This document shows positions 1-7,887 of a stretch of 64,000 bases of DNA, in pieces. The position numbers and the translations under genes were made by a program. This DNA is from Alloalcanivorax profundimaris. Its GTDB lineage: Bacteria > Pseudomonadota > Gammaproteobacteria > Pseudomonadales > Alcanivoracaceae. Below the pieces are notes generated by a model. The model searched no databases. It had not been told where the DNA came from and worked only from the letters and a program-made list of their open reading frames with translations. Within the stretch, counting starts at the first letter, position 1. The number at the start of each line of letters is the position of its first letter. The DNA lies in NCBI RefSeq assembly GCF_015265435.1, contig NZ_JABJWH010000040.1, forward strand, positions 124,001-188,000. Direction: 5' to 3'.

Positions 1-117
1 CGTTTCTACCTGCCCGGCTGGCAGGTGGAGGCCATGTACCGGGGCGACGTTCGCGCCCGGGACCAGGGCCGCTGGGTGGAGGTGACCGACCCGGCGCGGC
101 GGCGCGACGGCGATTGA
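1..117 (+). CDS. C-terminal end of bacterial alpha-2-macroglobulin (partial)
   Basis: The frame is open from the window edge to a TGA at 115-117 and encodes 38 residues beginning RFYLPGWQVEAMYRGDVRAR. The pattern PGWQVEAMY...VRAR resembles the extreme C-terminus of bacterial alpha-2-macroglobulins (YfhM type), large periplasmic protease traps. Bacterial A2M genes commonly sit immediately 5' of pbpC, and pbpC starts here 10 bp downstream, so context supports the call. In that pairing A2M is thought to protect the cell after envelope damage while PBP1C repairs peptidoglycan. Most of the gene lies outside the window, so the thioester region and lipobox cannot be checked. Confidence 0.75.
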   Translation, partial: RFYLPGWQVEAMYRGDVRARDQGRWVEVTDPARRRDGD

Positions 118-127
118 GGGAACGGCC

Positions 128-2443
128 GTGAGCCGCCGGTGGCGCCGGGTCGCGGTGCCGCTGGCGCTGCTGCTGGCGGCGCTGGCCTGGTTGCAGTGGG
201 CGCCGTTGCCCGCGTCCCTGCAGCGGGTGGATTACGCCACCCTGATGCTGGACCGGCACGGCCGCCCGCTGGCGGCGCGCATCGCCGGCGACCAGCAGTG
301 GCGGTTCGCGCCGGTGACCACGGTGCCGGACAAGTACCGCCGCGCGTTGCTCGCCTTCGAGGACCGCCGTTTCCCCTGGCACCCGGGCGTGGACCCGGTG
401 GCCATTGCCCGGGCGGCGCTGGCCAACGCCCGCGCCGGCCGGGTGGTCAGCGGCGGCTCCACCCTGACCATGCAACTGGCCCGGCTGCTGCGTGAAGATC
501 CGCCGCGCACCCTGGACGAAAAGGCCCGGGAAGCGCTGCTGGCGCTGCGCCTGGAATGGCACCTGAGCAAGGACGAGATCCTCGCCGAGTACGCCAGCCG
601 CGCCCCCTTCGGTGGCAACACCGTGGGCCTGCGCGCCGCCGCCTGGCGTTACTTCCGGCGCCCGCCGGAGGCGCTCAGCTGGGCCGAGGCGGCGCTGCTG
701 GCGGTGCTGCCCAACAGCCCGGCGCTGATCCACCCGGGCCGCGACCGGGACCGGCTGCGGGCCAAGCGTGACCGGCTGCTGGCCCGTCTCCATGAGCAGG
801 GCGAGCTGGACGCCGACGACCTGGCCCTGGCCAGGCTGGAACCGCTGCCCCGGGTCCACGAGCTGCCGTCCCTGGCGCCGCGCCTGCTGGATACCCTCAG
901 CGCCGACGGCGGCGGCCCGCTGCTGCGCACCACCCTGGACGCGGACCTGCAGCGCCGGGTGCGCGAGCTGGCCGGCCGCCACGGCCGCCGCCTGGGCCGC
1001 CAGGGGGTGCACAACCTGGCGGTGGTGGTGATCGACCACCGCGACCTGGAAACCCGCGCCTACCTGGGCAATGTGCAGCACGGCGACGGCGACACCTACG
1101 GCGCCGCCGTGGACATCGCCAGCCGCCCGCGCTCCACCGGCAGCGTGCTCAAGCCGCTGCTCTATGGCCTGATGCTGGACGCCGGCCTGATCCTGCCGGA
1201 CACCCTGATCCCGGATTTGCCCACCAACTACGGCGGCTACAGCCCGGAAAACTTCGATCGGGAATACCGGGGCGCGGTGCCCGCCCACGAGGCCCTGGCC
1301 CGCTCCCTGAACGTGCCGGCGGTGCGCCTGCTGCGTCGCTATGGTGTGGGCCGCTTCCACGACCAGCTCCGCGCGCTGGGCATGACCACCCTGTTCCGGC
1401 CCGCCGACGACTACGGCCTGACACTGGTGCTGGGCGGCGCCGAGGGCACCCTGGAGGAGCTCACCGGCATCTACGCCCGGCTGATCGCCACCGCCCGGGA
1501 CGGCCAGGCCGCCCCGGTGACTCGCCTGGCCGGCATCACCCCGGTGGCGGAGCCGTTCGCGATCAGCCCCGGCGCCGCCTGGCTGACCCTGGACGCCCTG
1601 CGCGACGTGGCCCGGCCCGGCACCGCCCGGCAATGGCGGCTGTACCGCTCCAGCCAGCCGATCGCCTGGAAAACCGGCACTAGCTACGGCCTGCGCGACG
1701 CCTGGGCGATCGGCAGCAACGGCCGCTATACGGTGGGCGTGTGGGCCGGCAACGGCAACGGCGAGCCGGCGCCCCACCTGGGCGGCGCCGACACCGCCGC
1801 GCCCTTGATGCTGGATGTGTTCAGCCTGCTCGGCCCGGCGCCGTTCCCGGAACCGCCGCTCAACGATCTCAAACAGGTGCGGGTGTGCGCCGACGACGGC
1901 TACCTGGCCGGCGGGCGCTGCACGGCGAACACCGTGCTGGCGCCCCTGCACGGCCACTTCCAGACGGTGACGCCGCACCACCGGCGGGTGCATCTGGACG
2001 GCAATGGCCAGCGGGTGCACGGCGGCTGCGAAGCGGTGGCCGCCATGCAAAGCCGCGACTGGTTCGTGCTGCCGCCGGCCCAGGCCTGGTTCTACCGCCA
2101 GCGCCATCCGGACTACCGGCCCCTGCCGGCCTGGCGCTCGGATTGCCTGGCCGGGGCCCGGGCCCTGGACGCCGACCCGCCCATGGCGGTGCTCTATCCC
2201 CACGCTGGCGCCGGCCTCTACATTCCCCGGGAGCTGGGCGGGCGGCGCGGCCAGGCGGTGTTCCGGGTGGTCCACGAGCGGGCCGGGGCACGGCTGTTCT
2301 GGCACCTGGACGACCGCTACCTGGGGGTCACCGAGCACTTCCACGAATGGGCCCTGCGCGCCGACCCGGGCTGGCACACCCTCACCCTGGTGGACGATCA
2401 GGGCTTCCGGCTTCAGCGCCGCTTCAAGGTGCTCGGCGACTGA
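128..2443 (+). CDS. pbpC: Penicillin-binding protein 1C, bifunctional transglycosylase/transpeptidase
   Basis: This 771-residue inner-membrane protein has an N-terminal signal anchor (about residues 10-25), a family 51 glycosyltransferase domain (about 50-215, with AFEDRRF and GGSTLTMQLARLL), a penicillin-binding transpeptidase domain (about 290-550, with SVLK as SxxK, SLN as SxN and KTGTS as KTG) and a C-terminal PBP1C-specific domain (about 690-770). Length matches the family (about 770). Both catalytic domains look intact. The start is a GTG at 128, 10 bp after the A2M stop, which implies one transcript. Known role of the family: glycan polymerisation and crosslinking, linked to A2M-mediated defence. 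Confidence 0.95.
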   Translation: MSRRWRRVAVPLALLLAALAWLQWAPLPASLQRVDYATLMLDRHGRPLAARIAGDQQWRFAPVTTVPDKYRRALLAFEDRRFPWHPGVDPVAIARAALANARAGRVVSGGSTLTMQLARLLREDPPRTLDEKAREALLALRLEWHLSKDEILAEYASRAPFGGNTVGLRAAAWRYFRRPPEALSWAEAALLAVLPNSPALIHPGRDRDRLRAKRDRLLARLHEQGELDADDLALARLEPLPRVHELPSLAPRLLDTLSADGGGPLLRTTLDADLQRRVRELAGRHGRRLGRQGVHNLAVVVIDHRDLETRAYLGNVQHGDGDTYGAAVDIASRPRSTGSVLKPLLYGLMLDAGLILPDTLIPDLPTNYGGYSPENFDREYRGAVPAHEALARSLNVPAVRLLRRYGVGRFHDQLRALGMTTLFRPADDYGLTLVLGGAEGTLEELTGIYARLIATARDGQAAPVTRLAGITPVAEPFAISPGAAWLTLDALRDVARPGTARQWRLYRSSQPIAWKTGTSYGLRDAWAIGSNGRYTVGVWAGNGNGEPAPHLGGADTAAPLMLDVFSLLGPAPFPEPPLNDLKQVRVCADDGYLAGGRCTANTVLAPLHGHFQTVTPHHRRVHLDGNGQRVHGGCEAVAAMQSRDWFVLPPAQAWFYRQRHPDYRPLPAWRSDCLAGARALDADPPMAVLYPHAGAGLYIPRELGGRRGQAVFRVVHERAGARLFWHLDDRYLGVTEHFHEWALRADPGWHTLTLVDDQGFRLQRRFKVLGD

Positions 2444-2460
2444 AGCGGTCGCGGAAAGGG

Positions 2461-2482
2461 AAGGGCGGTTTCACGCGCCCTT
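2461..2482. terminator. Hairpin between pbpC and lipocalin gene
   Basis: AAGGGCG at 2461-2467 pairs with CGCCCTT at 2476-2482 over an 8-nt loop, 18 nt after the pbpC stop. There is no T-run on either side, so it is at best a weak or Rho-assisted terminator or an mRNA-stabilising stem. Confidence 0.3.
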
Positions 2483-2535
2483 GGCCGGGGGGCGGGCAGG
2501 CTTCCGGGATTGTCGTTCCGCTTTGGAGATTTGCC

Positions 2536-3057
2536 ATGCGCCTTGCCTTGATCGGAGTGTTCGCGGTGTTGCTGGCCGCCTGCCTGAGCCGGCCGGAGCG
2601 GCCGCCGATTCCGCTGGCGGAGAACCTGGATCTGGACCGCTTCATGGGCGACTGGTACGTGATCGCCAACATTCCCACGCCGCCGGAGAAGGGCGCCCAC
2701 AACGCGGTGGAAAGCTACCAGCGGCTGGGGCCGGACAAGATCGGCGTGACCTTCAGCTTCAACGAGGACGGCTTCGACGGCGAGCGCGAAACCATGACGC
2801 CCACCGGCTTCGTCACCGAAGCGGACAACGCGGTCTGGAAGATGCAGTTCATCTGGCCGTTGCGGGCGGACTACCGGGTGGTCCACGTGGACCAGGATTA
2901 CCGCGCCACCATCATCGGCCGGCAGAAGCGGGATTATCTGTGGATCATGGCCCGGGAGCCGAACCCGGACGAAGAGACGTTCGAGCGGCTCTACCGGATC
3001 GCCGCCGAGGCGGGCTACGACACCGACCGCATCCAGCGCGTGCCGCAGCGCTGGTGA
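2536..3057 (+). CDS. blc: Blc-type outer-membrane lipocalin (lipoprotein)
   Basis: The 173-residue product has a lipoprotein signal peptide with lipobox LLAAC (Cys16). The lipocalin signature FMGDWYVIA sits near residue 36 and the barrel continues to the C-terminus (YRVVHVDQDYRATIIGR, YLWIMARE). Bacterial lipocalins of this family bind fatty acids or lysophospholipids at the outer membrane and are often stress induced. The ATG at 2536 is chosen because it begins the signal peptide and TTTGGAGAT provides a ribosome-binding site; the same frame is open further upstream but inside pbpC. It may be transcribed separately from pbpC (92-bp gap with a hairpin). Confidence 0.9.
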   Translation: MRLALIGVFAVLLAACLSRPERPPIPLAENLDLDRFMGDWYVIANIPTPPEKGAHNAVESYQRLGPDKIGVTFSFNEDGFDGERETMTPTGFVTEADNAVWKMQFIWPLRADYRVVHVDQDYRATIIGRQKRDYLWIMAREPNPDEETFERLYRIAAEAGYDTDRIQRVPQRW

Positions 3058-3137
3058 GCACGGCTTGAAGCTGGCGTTCGCGCCCCCACCCCCGTAGGGT
3101 GAAAACGCAACGACCGGTCGGACCGAAGGAGACCGCA

Positions 3138-3779
3138 ATGAGGATTCTGATCGCCGGGGCCAACGGCAAGATTGGCCGTCGTCTGGTGAAGCTGCTGGGC
3201 GACAGCGACCATGTGTGCCGCGCCATGGTGCGCGACCCGTCCCAGGAATGGGGACTGCGCGAGCTGGGCGCCGACGAAGTGGTGGTGGCGGATCTGGAAG
3301 GCGATTGCCGGGCCGCGCTGATCACCTGCGACGCGGTGGTGTTCACCGCCGGCTCCGGGCCGCACACCGGGCCGGAGAAAACCGTGGACGTGGACCAGAA
3401 CGGCGCCATCAACCTGATCGACCTGGCCCAGGAAATGGGCGTGCCCCGTTTCGTGATCGTCAGCTCCATGCGCGCCGACGACCCGGACAGCGGCCCGGAA
3501 AAAATGCGCCATTATTTCGTCGCCAAGCAAAAGGCGGACAACCATCTGCGCGCCAGCCACCTGAACTACACCATCGTGCGCCCGGGCCGGCTCACCGAGG
3601 ACGAGGGCACCGGCAAGGTGCGGCTCGCCGAGCGCATCGACGAGTTCGGCGAGATCCCCCGCCAGGACGTGGCGGCTGTGATCCGGGCGGTGCTCGACCA
3701 CCCGGGCAGCAGCAAGCGGGAGTTCGACCTGATCAGCGGCGACACCGCCATCGATCAGGCGGTGGCCTCGCTGGAATAA
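3138..3779 (+). CDS. Atypical SDR, NAD(P)-binding protein
   Basis: The 213-residue product starts with a Rossmann fold (MRILIAGANGKIGRRLVKLL, glycine motif GxxGxxG). It contains FVIVSSMRADD and YTIVRPGRLTEDEGTG, typical of atypical short-chain dehydrogenases of the NmrA/YwnB kind. These proteins bind NAD(P) and act as reductases or as redox sensors; the substrate is unknown here. The ATG at 3138 follows the strong Shine-Dalgarno GAAGGAGA; a GTG at 3099 in the same frame lacks one. The gene lies 80 bp after the lipocalin gene and is followed by a REP-like hairpin that could end the transcript. Confidence 0.85.
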   Translation: MRILIAGANGKIGRRLVKLLGDSDHVCRAMVRDPSQEWGLRELGADEVVVADLEGDCRAALITCDAVVFTAGSGPHTGPEKTVDVDQNGAINLIDLAQEMGVPRFVIVSSMRADDPDSGPEKMRHYFVAKQKADNHLRASHLNYTIVRPGRLTEDEGTGKVRLAERIDEFGEIPRQDVAAVIRAVLDHPGSSKREFDLISGDTAIDQAVASLE

Positions 3780-3797
3780 GCCGCCCTGCATGCGGTG

Positions 3798-3867
3798 TTG
3801 TAGGAGCGACTTCAGTCGCGATGAAGTTGGCGCCGCCGGTGAATCGCGACTGAAGTCGCTCCTACAA
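3798..3867. repeat. REP-like inverted repeat, copy 1
   Basis: TTGTAGGAGCGACTTCAGTC (starting 3798) returns as its reverse complement ending at 3867, with arms of about 25 nt around a 20-nt spacer. It fills the gap between convergent genes (SDR at 3779, BCCT at 3869) and abuts the BCCT stop codon. Five further relatives lie in the window (7575, 8563, 17096, 34581, 48009). Confidence 0.9.
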
Positions 3868-3868
3868 A

Positions 3869-5485
3869 TTACGGCTTGCGATTGAAATTGAGCCGCCGCC
3901 GGATGCGTTTCTCCGGCGGCAGGTCGGTGAAGTCGTCGGCTTCGAACACATCGGCGCCCACCGGCGTTTCCGCGTTGCGCTGATACAGCTCCACCAGCAT
4001 GGCGCGGCGGTCCGCCCGCAGCTGCGACATCAGCACCCCCATCATCAGAAACAGCACCATGGCGAAGGGCAGCGCCGCCAGCAGGCTGGCGGATTGCAGC
4101 CCTTCCAGGCCGCTCGCCACGATCAGCGTCAGGCAGATCGCCGAGATCAGCACGCCCCAGGTGAGGCGCTTGTAGAGCGGCGGGTTGAGCGAGCCGTGGT
4201 CGGTCATCTGCGAGACGATGTAGGAGGCGGAGTCCGCCGAGGTGACCAGGAACACGAACAGAATCAGCATGGTGACGCCGGACAGGAAGGTGCTGAACGG
4301 CAGCGCCTGGTACATCTGGAACAGGGCGTTGGCCACGTCGTCGGCCACCGGCCCGGCCAGGTCCACGCCGCCGCTGAGTTGCAGGTCCAGGGCGGTGGTG
4401 CCGAACACGGCGATCCAGGCGCAGGCCAGCAGCGGCGGCACCAGCAGCACGCCGAGCACGTACTCGGTGATGGTGCGGCCCTTGGAGATGCGCGCCACGA
4501 AGGTGCCCACGAACGGTGACCAGGCGATCACCCAGGCCCAGTAGAACAGGGTGAAACGGTTCATCCAGTCCCGGTCTTCCAGGGGCGGAATGGTCAGCGC
4601 CATCTCGATGTAGTTGCCCAGGTAGGCGCCCAGGCCGTTCACGAAATTGTCCAGGATCAGCACCGTGGGGCCGGTGAACAGCATATAGCCCATGAAACCC
4701 AGGCACAGGGCCATGTTCAGGTTACTGAGCACGCGGATGCCCTTGTCCAGGCCGCTGTAGGACGAGGCCGTGTAGCACACGAACATGGCCCCCAGAATCG
4801 CCGCCTTGGTCCAGAAGCTGTCCGCCCAGCCGAACACCGTGTGCAGCCCGCCGTTCATCTGCAGAATCCCCAGGCCCAGGGAGGTGGCCACCCCCATCAC
4901 CGTGGCGACCACCGCCAAGACGTCCAGGGAATCGGACAGGCCCTGGCGGCCCGGCAGTTTCACCGTGGCCGGTTCCACCATGGTGGACACCAGCCCGGGG
5001 CGCTCCTTGCGGAACTGGAAGAAGGCGATGATCAGGCCCACCAGGGTGAACGCCGCCCACTGGTTCATGCCCCAATGGAAGAAGCTGTACTGCATGGCCA
5101 GGGTGGCGGCCTGGGCGCCGCCGGGCTCGGCCAGGCCGTGGGGCGGCTCGGTGAGATGCTGGATCGGCTCGGCCATGCCGTAGAACACCAGGCCGACGCC
5201 GAAGCCCGCGGACAGCAGCATGCTCAACCAGGAAAACACCCCGTACTCCGGACCGGAATTCTGCGGCCCCAAGCGGATCTTGCCGTAGCGGCTCATGGCC
5301 AGCCCCAGCAGGAACACCACGAACACGAAGGTACTGATCAGATAGAACCAGCCGAAGTAGTGCCCCAGGGTATTGAGCACGGTCTCGGAGATGTTTTGGA
5401 AGGCCTGCGGAGCGGCCACGCCCAGGGCGACCAGAAGGGCCATCAGGGTGGTGGAGATAACGTATACGCGATGTCGTTTCAGCAT
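3869..5485 (-). CDS. BCCT family betaine/carnitine/choline transporter
   Basis: The 538-residue polytopic membrane protein shows about twelve hydrophobic segments and the BCCT signatures GMNQWAAFTLVGL and WAWVIAWSPFVGTFVARIS. The family takes up quaternary ammonium compounds (glycine betaine, choline, carnitine) or DMSP using Na+ or H+ gradients. The short C-terminal tail, ending in a basic RRRLNFNRKP stretch, is unlike the long osmosensory tail of BetP, so osmotic gating by such a tail is not supported. No choline dehydrogenase genes flank it, so the substrate cannot be assigned. It is transcribed alone, divergently from the esterase gene at 5682. Confidence 0.92.
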   Translation of the reverse strand: MLKRHRVYVISTTLMALLVALGVAAPQAFQNISETVLNTLGHYFGWFYLISTFVFVVFLLGLAMSRYGKIRLGPQNSGPEYGVFSWLSMLLSAGFGVGLVFYGMAEPIQHLTEPPHGLAEPGGAQAATLAMQYSFFHWGMNQWAAFTLVGLIIAFFQFRKERPGLVSTMVEPATVKLPGRQGLSDSLDVLAVVATVMGVATSLGLGILQMNGGLHTVFGWADSFWTKAAILGAMFVCYTASSYSGLDKGIRVLSNLNMALCLGFMGYMLFTGPTVLILDNFVNGLGAYLGNYIEMALTIPPLEDRDWMNRFTLFYWAWVIAWSPFVGTFVARISKGRTITEYVLGVLLVPPLLACAWIAVFGTTALDLQLSGGVDLAGPVADDVANALFQMYQALPFSTFLSGVTMLILFVFLVTSADSASYIVSQMTDHGSLNPPLYKRLTWGVLISAICLTLIVASGLEGLQSASLLAALPFAMVLFLMMGVLMSQLRADRRAMLVELYQRNAETPVGADVFEADDFTDLPPEKRIRRRLNFNRKP

Positions 5486-5603
5486 CCGGCAAGACTACCA
5501 GCGGTGGCGCCGGACGCTACCCCAATTGTGAGCCTGTTCAAAAGTTATACATTTTCATCGCCGTTCATGGGTGGACCCGGGTTATTCAACGGTTGTAGAG
5601 TTT

Positions 5604-5625
5604 TTATTCATCGGCCGATGAATAA
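5604..5625. promoter_or_regulatory. Perfect 22-bp palindrome upstream of esterase gene
   Basis: TTATTCATCGG is followed with no spacer by its exact reverse complement. It sits 57 bp before the ATG of the secreted esterase, in an AT-rich stretch (5530-5670) inside an otherwise GC-rich region, between divergent genes. The symmetry and position suggest an operator for a dimeric repressor such as a TetR- or GntR-type protein; the regulator is not identified. A transcription terminator is unlikely because no gene ends nearby. Confidence 0.6.
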
Positions 5626-5681
5626 TGAAAAAACGATCACAACAACCGATCAGAACAACAACGTAAAAACGGGAGAACACC

Positions 5682-7553
5682 ATGATCAAGAAGGCCCTGG
5701 CCGTCCTCGCGGGCGCTCTGTTCCTGTTGGCGGCGCCGGTCCACGCCGGTAGCTGGCAGGACAACCTGTCCCTGGGCGGTTTCAACAATGTCCACCTCTA
5801 CACCCCCGACACCGACTCGCCGGTGGGCGCCGGCAAGGCGCTGCTGATCGTGCTGCACGGCTGCACCCAGTCGATCAACGCCTACAAGACCGCCAACCTG
5901 GAAGTGGCCGCCGAGGAATACGGCATGGTGGTGGCGGTGCCGGACGCCATGAACAAGGCCGGCTTCAGTTGCTGGTCCTACTGGCAGGGCAGCAAATCGC
6001 GCAGCGCCGGCGACTACAACAACCTGATCGACCTGGCCAATGAGCTGTCCGACGACGGTGCCCGTGGCATCGATCCCAACCAGGTCTACATCGCCGGTCT
6101 GTCGTCCGGCGCCAGCTTCGCCAACACCACCGCCTGCCTGGCCCCGGACGTGTTCGCCGGCGTCGGCGTCAGCGCCGGCCCCAGCGTGGGCACCAGCTCC
6201 ATCGGCGTCTGCGAGCAGGCCAACGTGGAAAGCCGCTGCCGCAACCTGGGCGGCGCCTACCGGAGCGCCTTCGACACCCAGGTAGCGTCCATCGCCCACG
6301 GCGACGCGGACACCACCGTGGACACCTGCTACAACCGCCAGAACGCGGAAGGCATGGCCGGCCTCTACGGCGTCAGCGAGCTGCCCGGCAGCACCGTGAT
6401 CAGCCAGGACGGCGGCACCGCCGAGGAATTCCTGTGGCAGGACGGCCGCGTCTCCATGCTGTGGCTCAACGGTTTGGACCACTCCTGGTCCGGCGGCCAG
6501 GGCGCCAGCGGCAACTACATCGGCGGCGCCAGCATCAACTACGCCCGCTACCTGGGCGAATTCTTCAGCCAGAACAACGCCCGGGTGAATCGCAACCTGG
6601 CGCCCAGCGTGACCGGCCTGACCCTGGCCGCCAACGGCGACGCCATTCAGGTCAGCGGCCAGGCCGCCGACCAGGACGGCACCGTCACCGCCATCACCAT
6701 CGTTATCGAGGGCCTGGCCGGCGGCGGCGACACCCTGACCACCACCGTGGACGGCGGCGGCGCCTTCCAGGCCAACAGCGGCGGCCTGGCGGACGACCTC
6801 TACACCGTGGCGGTCACCGCCGAGGACAACGACGGCGGCGAAAGCGACCCGGCCATCGACACCGTGCGGGTGGGCCCGGCGCCGCCGCCCAGCGCCCCGG
6901 TGCTCAGCGACATCGCGGTGAGCGTGGACGGCCAGTGCGCCACGGTCAGCGGCCAGGTGGTGGACCGCAACCAGGATCTCGCCTCGGTCACGGTGACCTT
7001 CGCCAGCGGCGCCGTCACCGCCGACCTGGACGGCGTGCACTACAGCGCCCGCGCCTGCGACCTGCCCGGCGGCACCAACAACGCCAGCGTCGAAGCCCTG
7101 GACCAGGGCGGCCTCGCCGACAACGACCAGATCACCTTCCAGATCGACGCCGGCCAGGTGGCCACCCTGGACCAGCACATCAGCGCCGGCCGCCTGGACT
7201 ACACCAACTACGCCAACTGCTACCTGGAATACGGCACCGACACCTTCAAACTCACCGAGCAGGCCAGCGGCGACCAATGCCAATGGCAAGACGACGACGC
7301 CAGCTGCACCGGCCCGATCCAGGCCTGCGCCGGCGGCGGTGACGGTGGCGACCCGCAACCGGGCTGCCAGCAGGAAAGCGCCTACAACTACTACCACAAG
7401 ACCGCCGGCCGCGCGTACAGCACCGGTAATTACCTGACCCCGGACTACTTCGCCCAGGGCAGCGACCAGCCCATGGCCGGCTCCACCTGGGGCAACACCA
7501 CCCTGCACAGCAGCGACGGTGGCGCCACCTGGCAGGTCGGCACCTGCCCCTGA
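5682..7553 (+). CDS. Secreted PHB-depolymerase-like esterase with Ig-like and C-terminal binding modules
   Basis: The 623-residue product has a signal peptide (cleavage near residue 22, after VHA). An esterase/PHB-depolymerase alpha/beta-hydrolase domain follows (about 30-290) with LHGCTQ and the nucleophile motif GLSSG (Ser141). Two Ig-like beta-sandwich repeats come next (about 305-405 and 408-490, beginning APSVTGL and APVLSDI), then Cys-rich C-terminal modules (about 495-560 and 575-623). Such architecture is typical of extracellular depolymerases and feruloyl or acetylxylan esterases with a substrate-binding tail; polyhydroxyalkanoate is the likeliest substrate, but this is inference. 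The ATG follows GGGAG. An AT-rich upstream region with a palindrome at 5604 suggests specific regulation. Confidence 0.85.
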   Translation: MIKKALAVLAGALFLLAAPVHAGSWQDNLSLGGFNNVHLYTPDTDSPVGAGKALLIVLHGCTQSINAYKTANLEVAAEEYGMVVAVPDAMNKAGFSCWSYWQGSKSRSAGDYNNLIDLANELSDDGARGIDPNQVYIAGLSSGASFANTTACLAPDVFAGVGVSAGPSVGTSSIGVCEQANVESRCRNLGGAYRSAFDTQVASIAHGDADTTVDTCYNRQNAEGMAGLYGVSELPGSTVISQDGGTAEEFLWQDGRVSMLWLNGLDHSWSGGQGASGNYIGGASINYARYLGEFFSQNNARVNRNLAPSVTGLTLAANGDAIQVSGQAADQDGTVTAITIVIEGLAGGGDTLTTTVDGGGAFQANSGGLADDLYTVAVTAEDNDGGESDPAIDTVRVGPAPPPSAPVLSDIAVSVDGQCATVSGQVVDRNQDLASVTVTFASGAVTADLDGVHYSARACDLPGGTNNASVEALDQGGLADNDQITFQIDAGQVATLDQHISAGRLDYTNYANCYLEYGTDTFKLTEQASGDQCQWQDDDASCTGPIQACAGGGDGGDPQPGCQQESAYNYYHKTAGRAYSTGNYLTPDYFAQGSDQPMAGSTWGNTTLHSSDGGATWQVGTCP

Positions 7554-7574
7554 CCGTTCTTGCCGGGGGCGTCC

Positions 7575-7654
7575 GTAGGAGCGACCGGGCGGCGTTCCGC
7601 TTCAGTCGCGATCAAAGGCGGTGCCACCGGCATCGCGGCTAAAGCCGCTCCTAC
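7575..7654. repeat. REP-like inverted repeat, copy 2
   Basis: GTAGGAGCGAC... (from 7575) and ATCGCGGCTAAAGCCGCTCC (ending in CTAC at 7654) are the two arms. The left arm carries an extra roughly 15-nt stretch (CGGGCGGCGTTCCGC) that also appears, degenerate, in the copy at 48009. It follows the esterase gene by 21 bp. Confidence 0.85.
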
Positions 7655-7711
7655 ACTCTCCATCCTGGCGCCGGGATAAACCCCGTTACGTGGAAGATCA
7701 CTGCCAAGCGG

Positions 7712-7810
7712 TTCCGGGCCAGGCCCTTCCGGGACCCTTGAGAACAGGACGTTCGAAAGGGAGCCTACATGGACGTACTCGCGGCGTTCCCGGAAGGGCC
7801 TGGCCCGGAA
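7712..7810. repeat. Long hairpin element with conserved loop, copy A
   Basis: Positions 7712-7734 are perfectly complementary to 7788-7810 (23 bp). The 53-nt stretch following CCCTTCCGGGACCCT is the same length as in copy B (17208-17312) and 38 of 53 positions agree by my count. The outer stems of the two copies are unrelated in sequence beyond the shared CCTTCCGGGA. A nested stem around the loop GGA (from about 7736 to 7760) has two base pairs that change together between the copies. With copy 2 of the REP-like repeat this fills the 334-bp gap 7554-7887. Confidence 0.8.
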
Positions 7811-7887
7811 TCGCGCCCCGGCTGGAGGGTGACGCGCATAGGACCGGGTTGCTTGTCGTCCCAGCGGCGCTTGCGTACTATCCGCGC

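Noticed and set aside
5637-7508. Minus-strand frame of more than 600 codons opposite the secreted esterase
   Set aside because: Same length region as the esterase gene, composed mostly of Gly/Ala/Val; it is a codon-bias shadow.
7774-7860. Possible short gene starting at the ATG inside the long hairpin copy A, after GGGAG
   Set aside because: In copy B the same position reads ACG, so the start is not conserved although the structure is.
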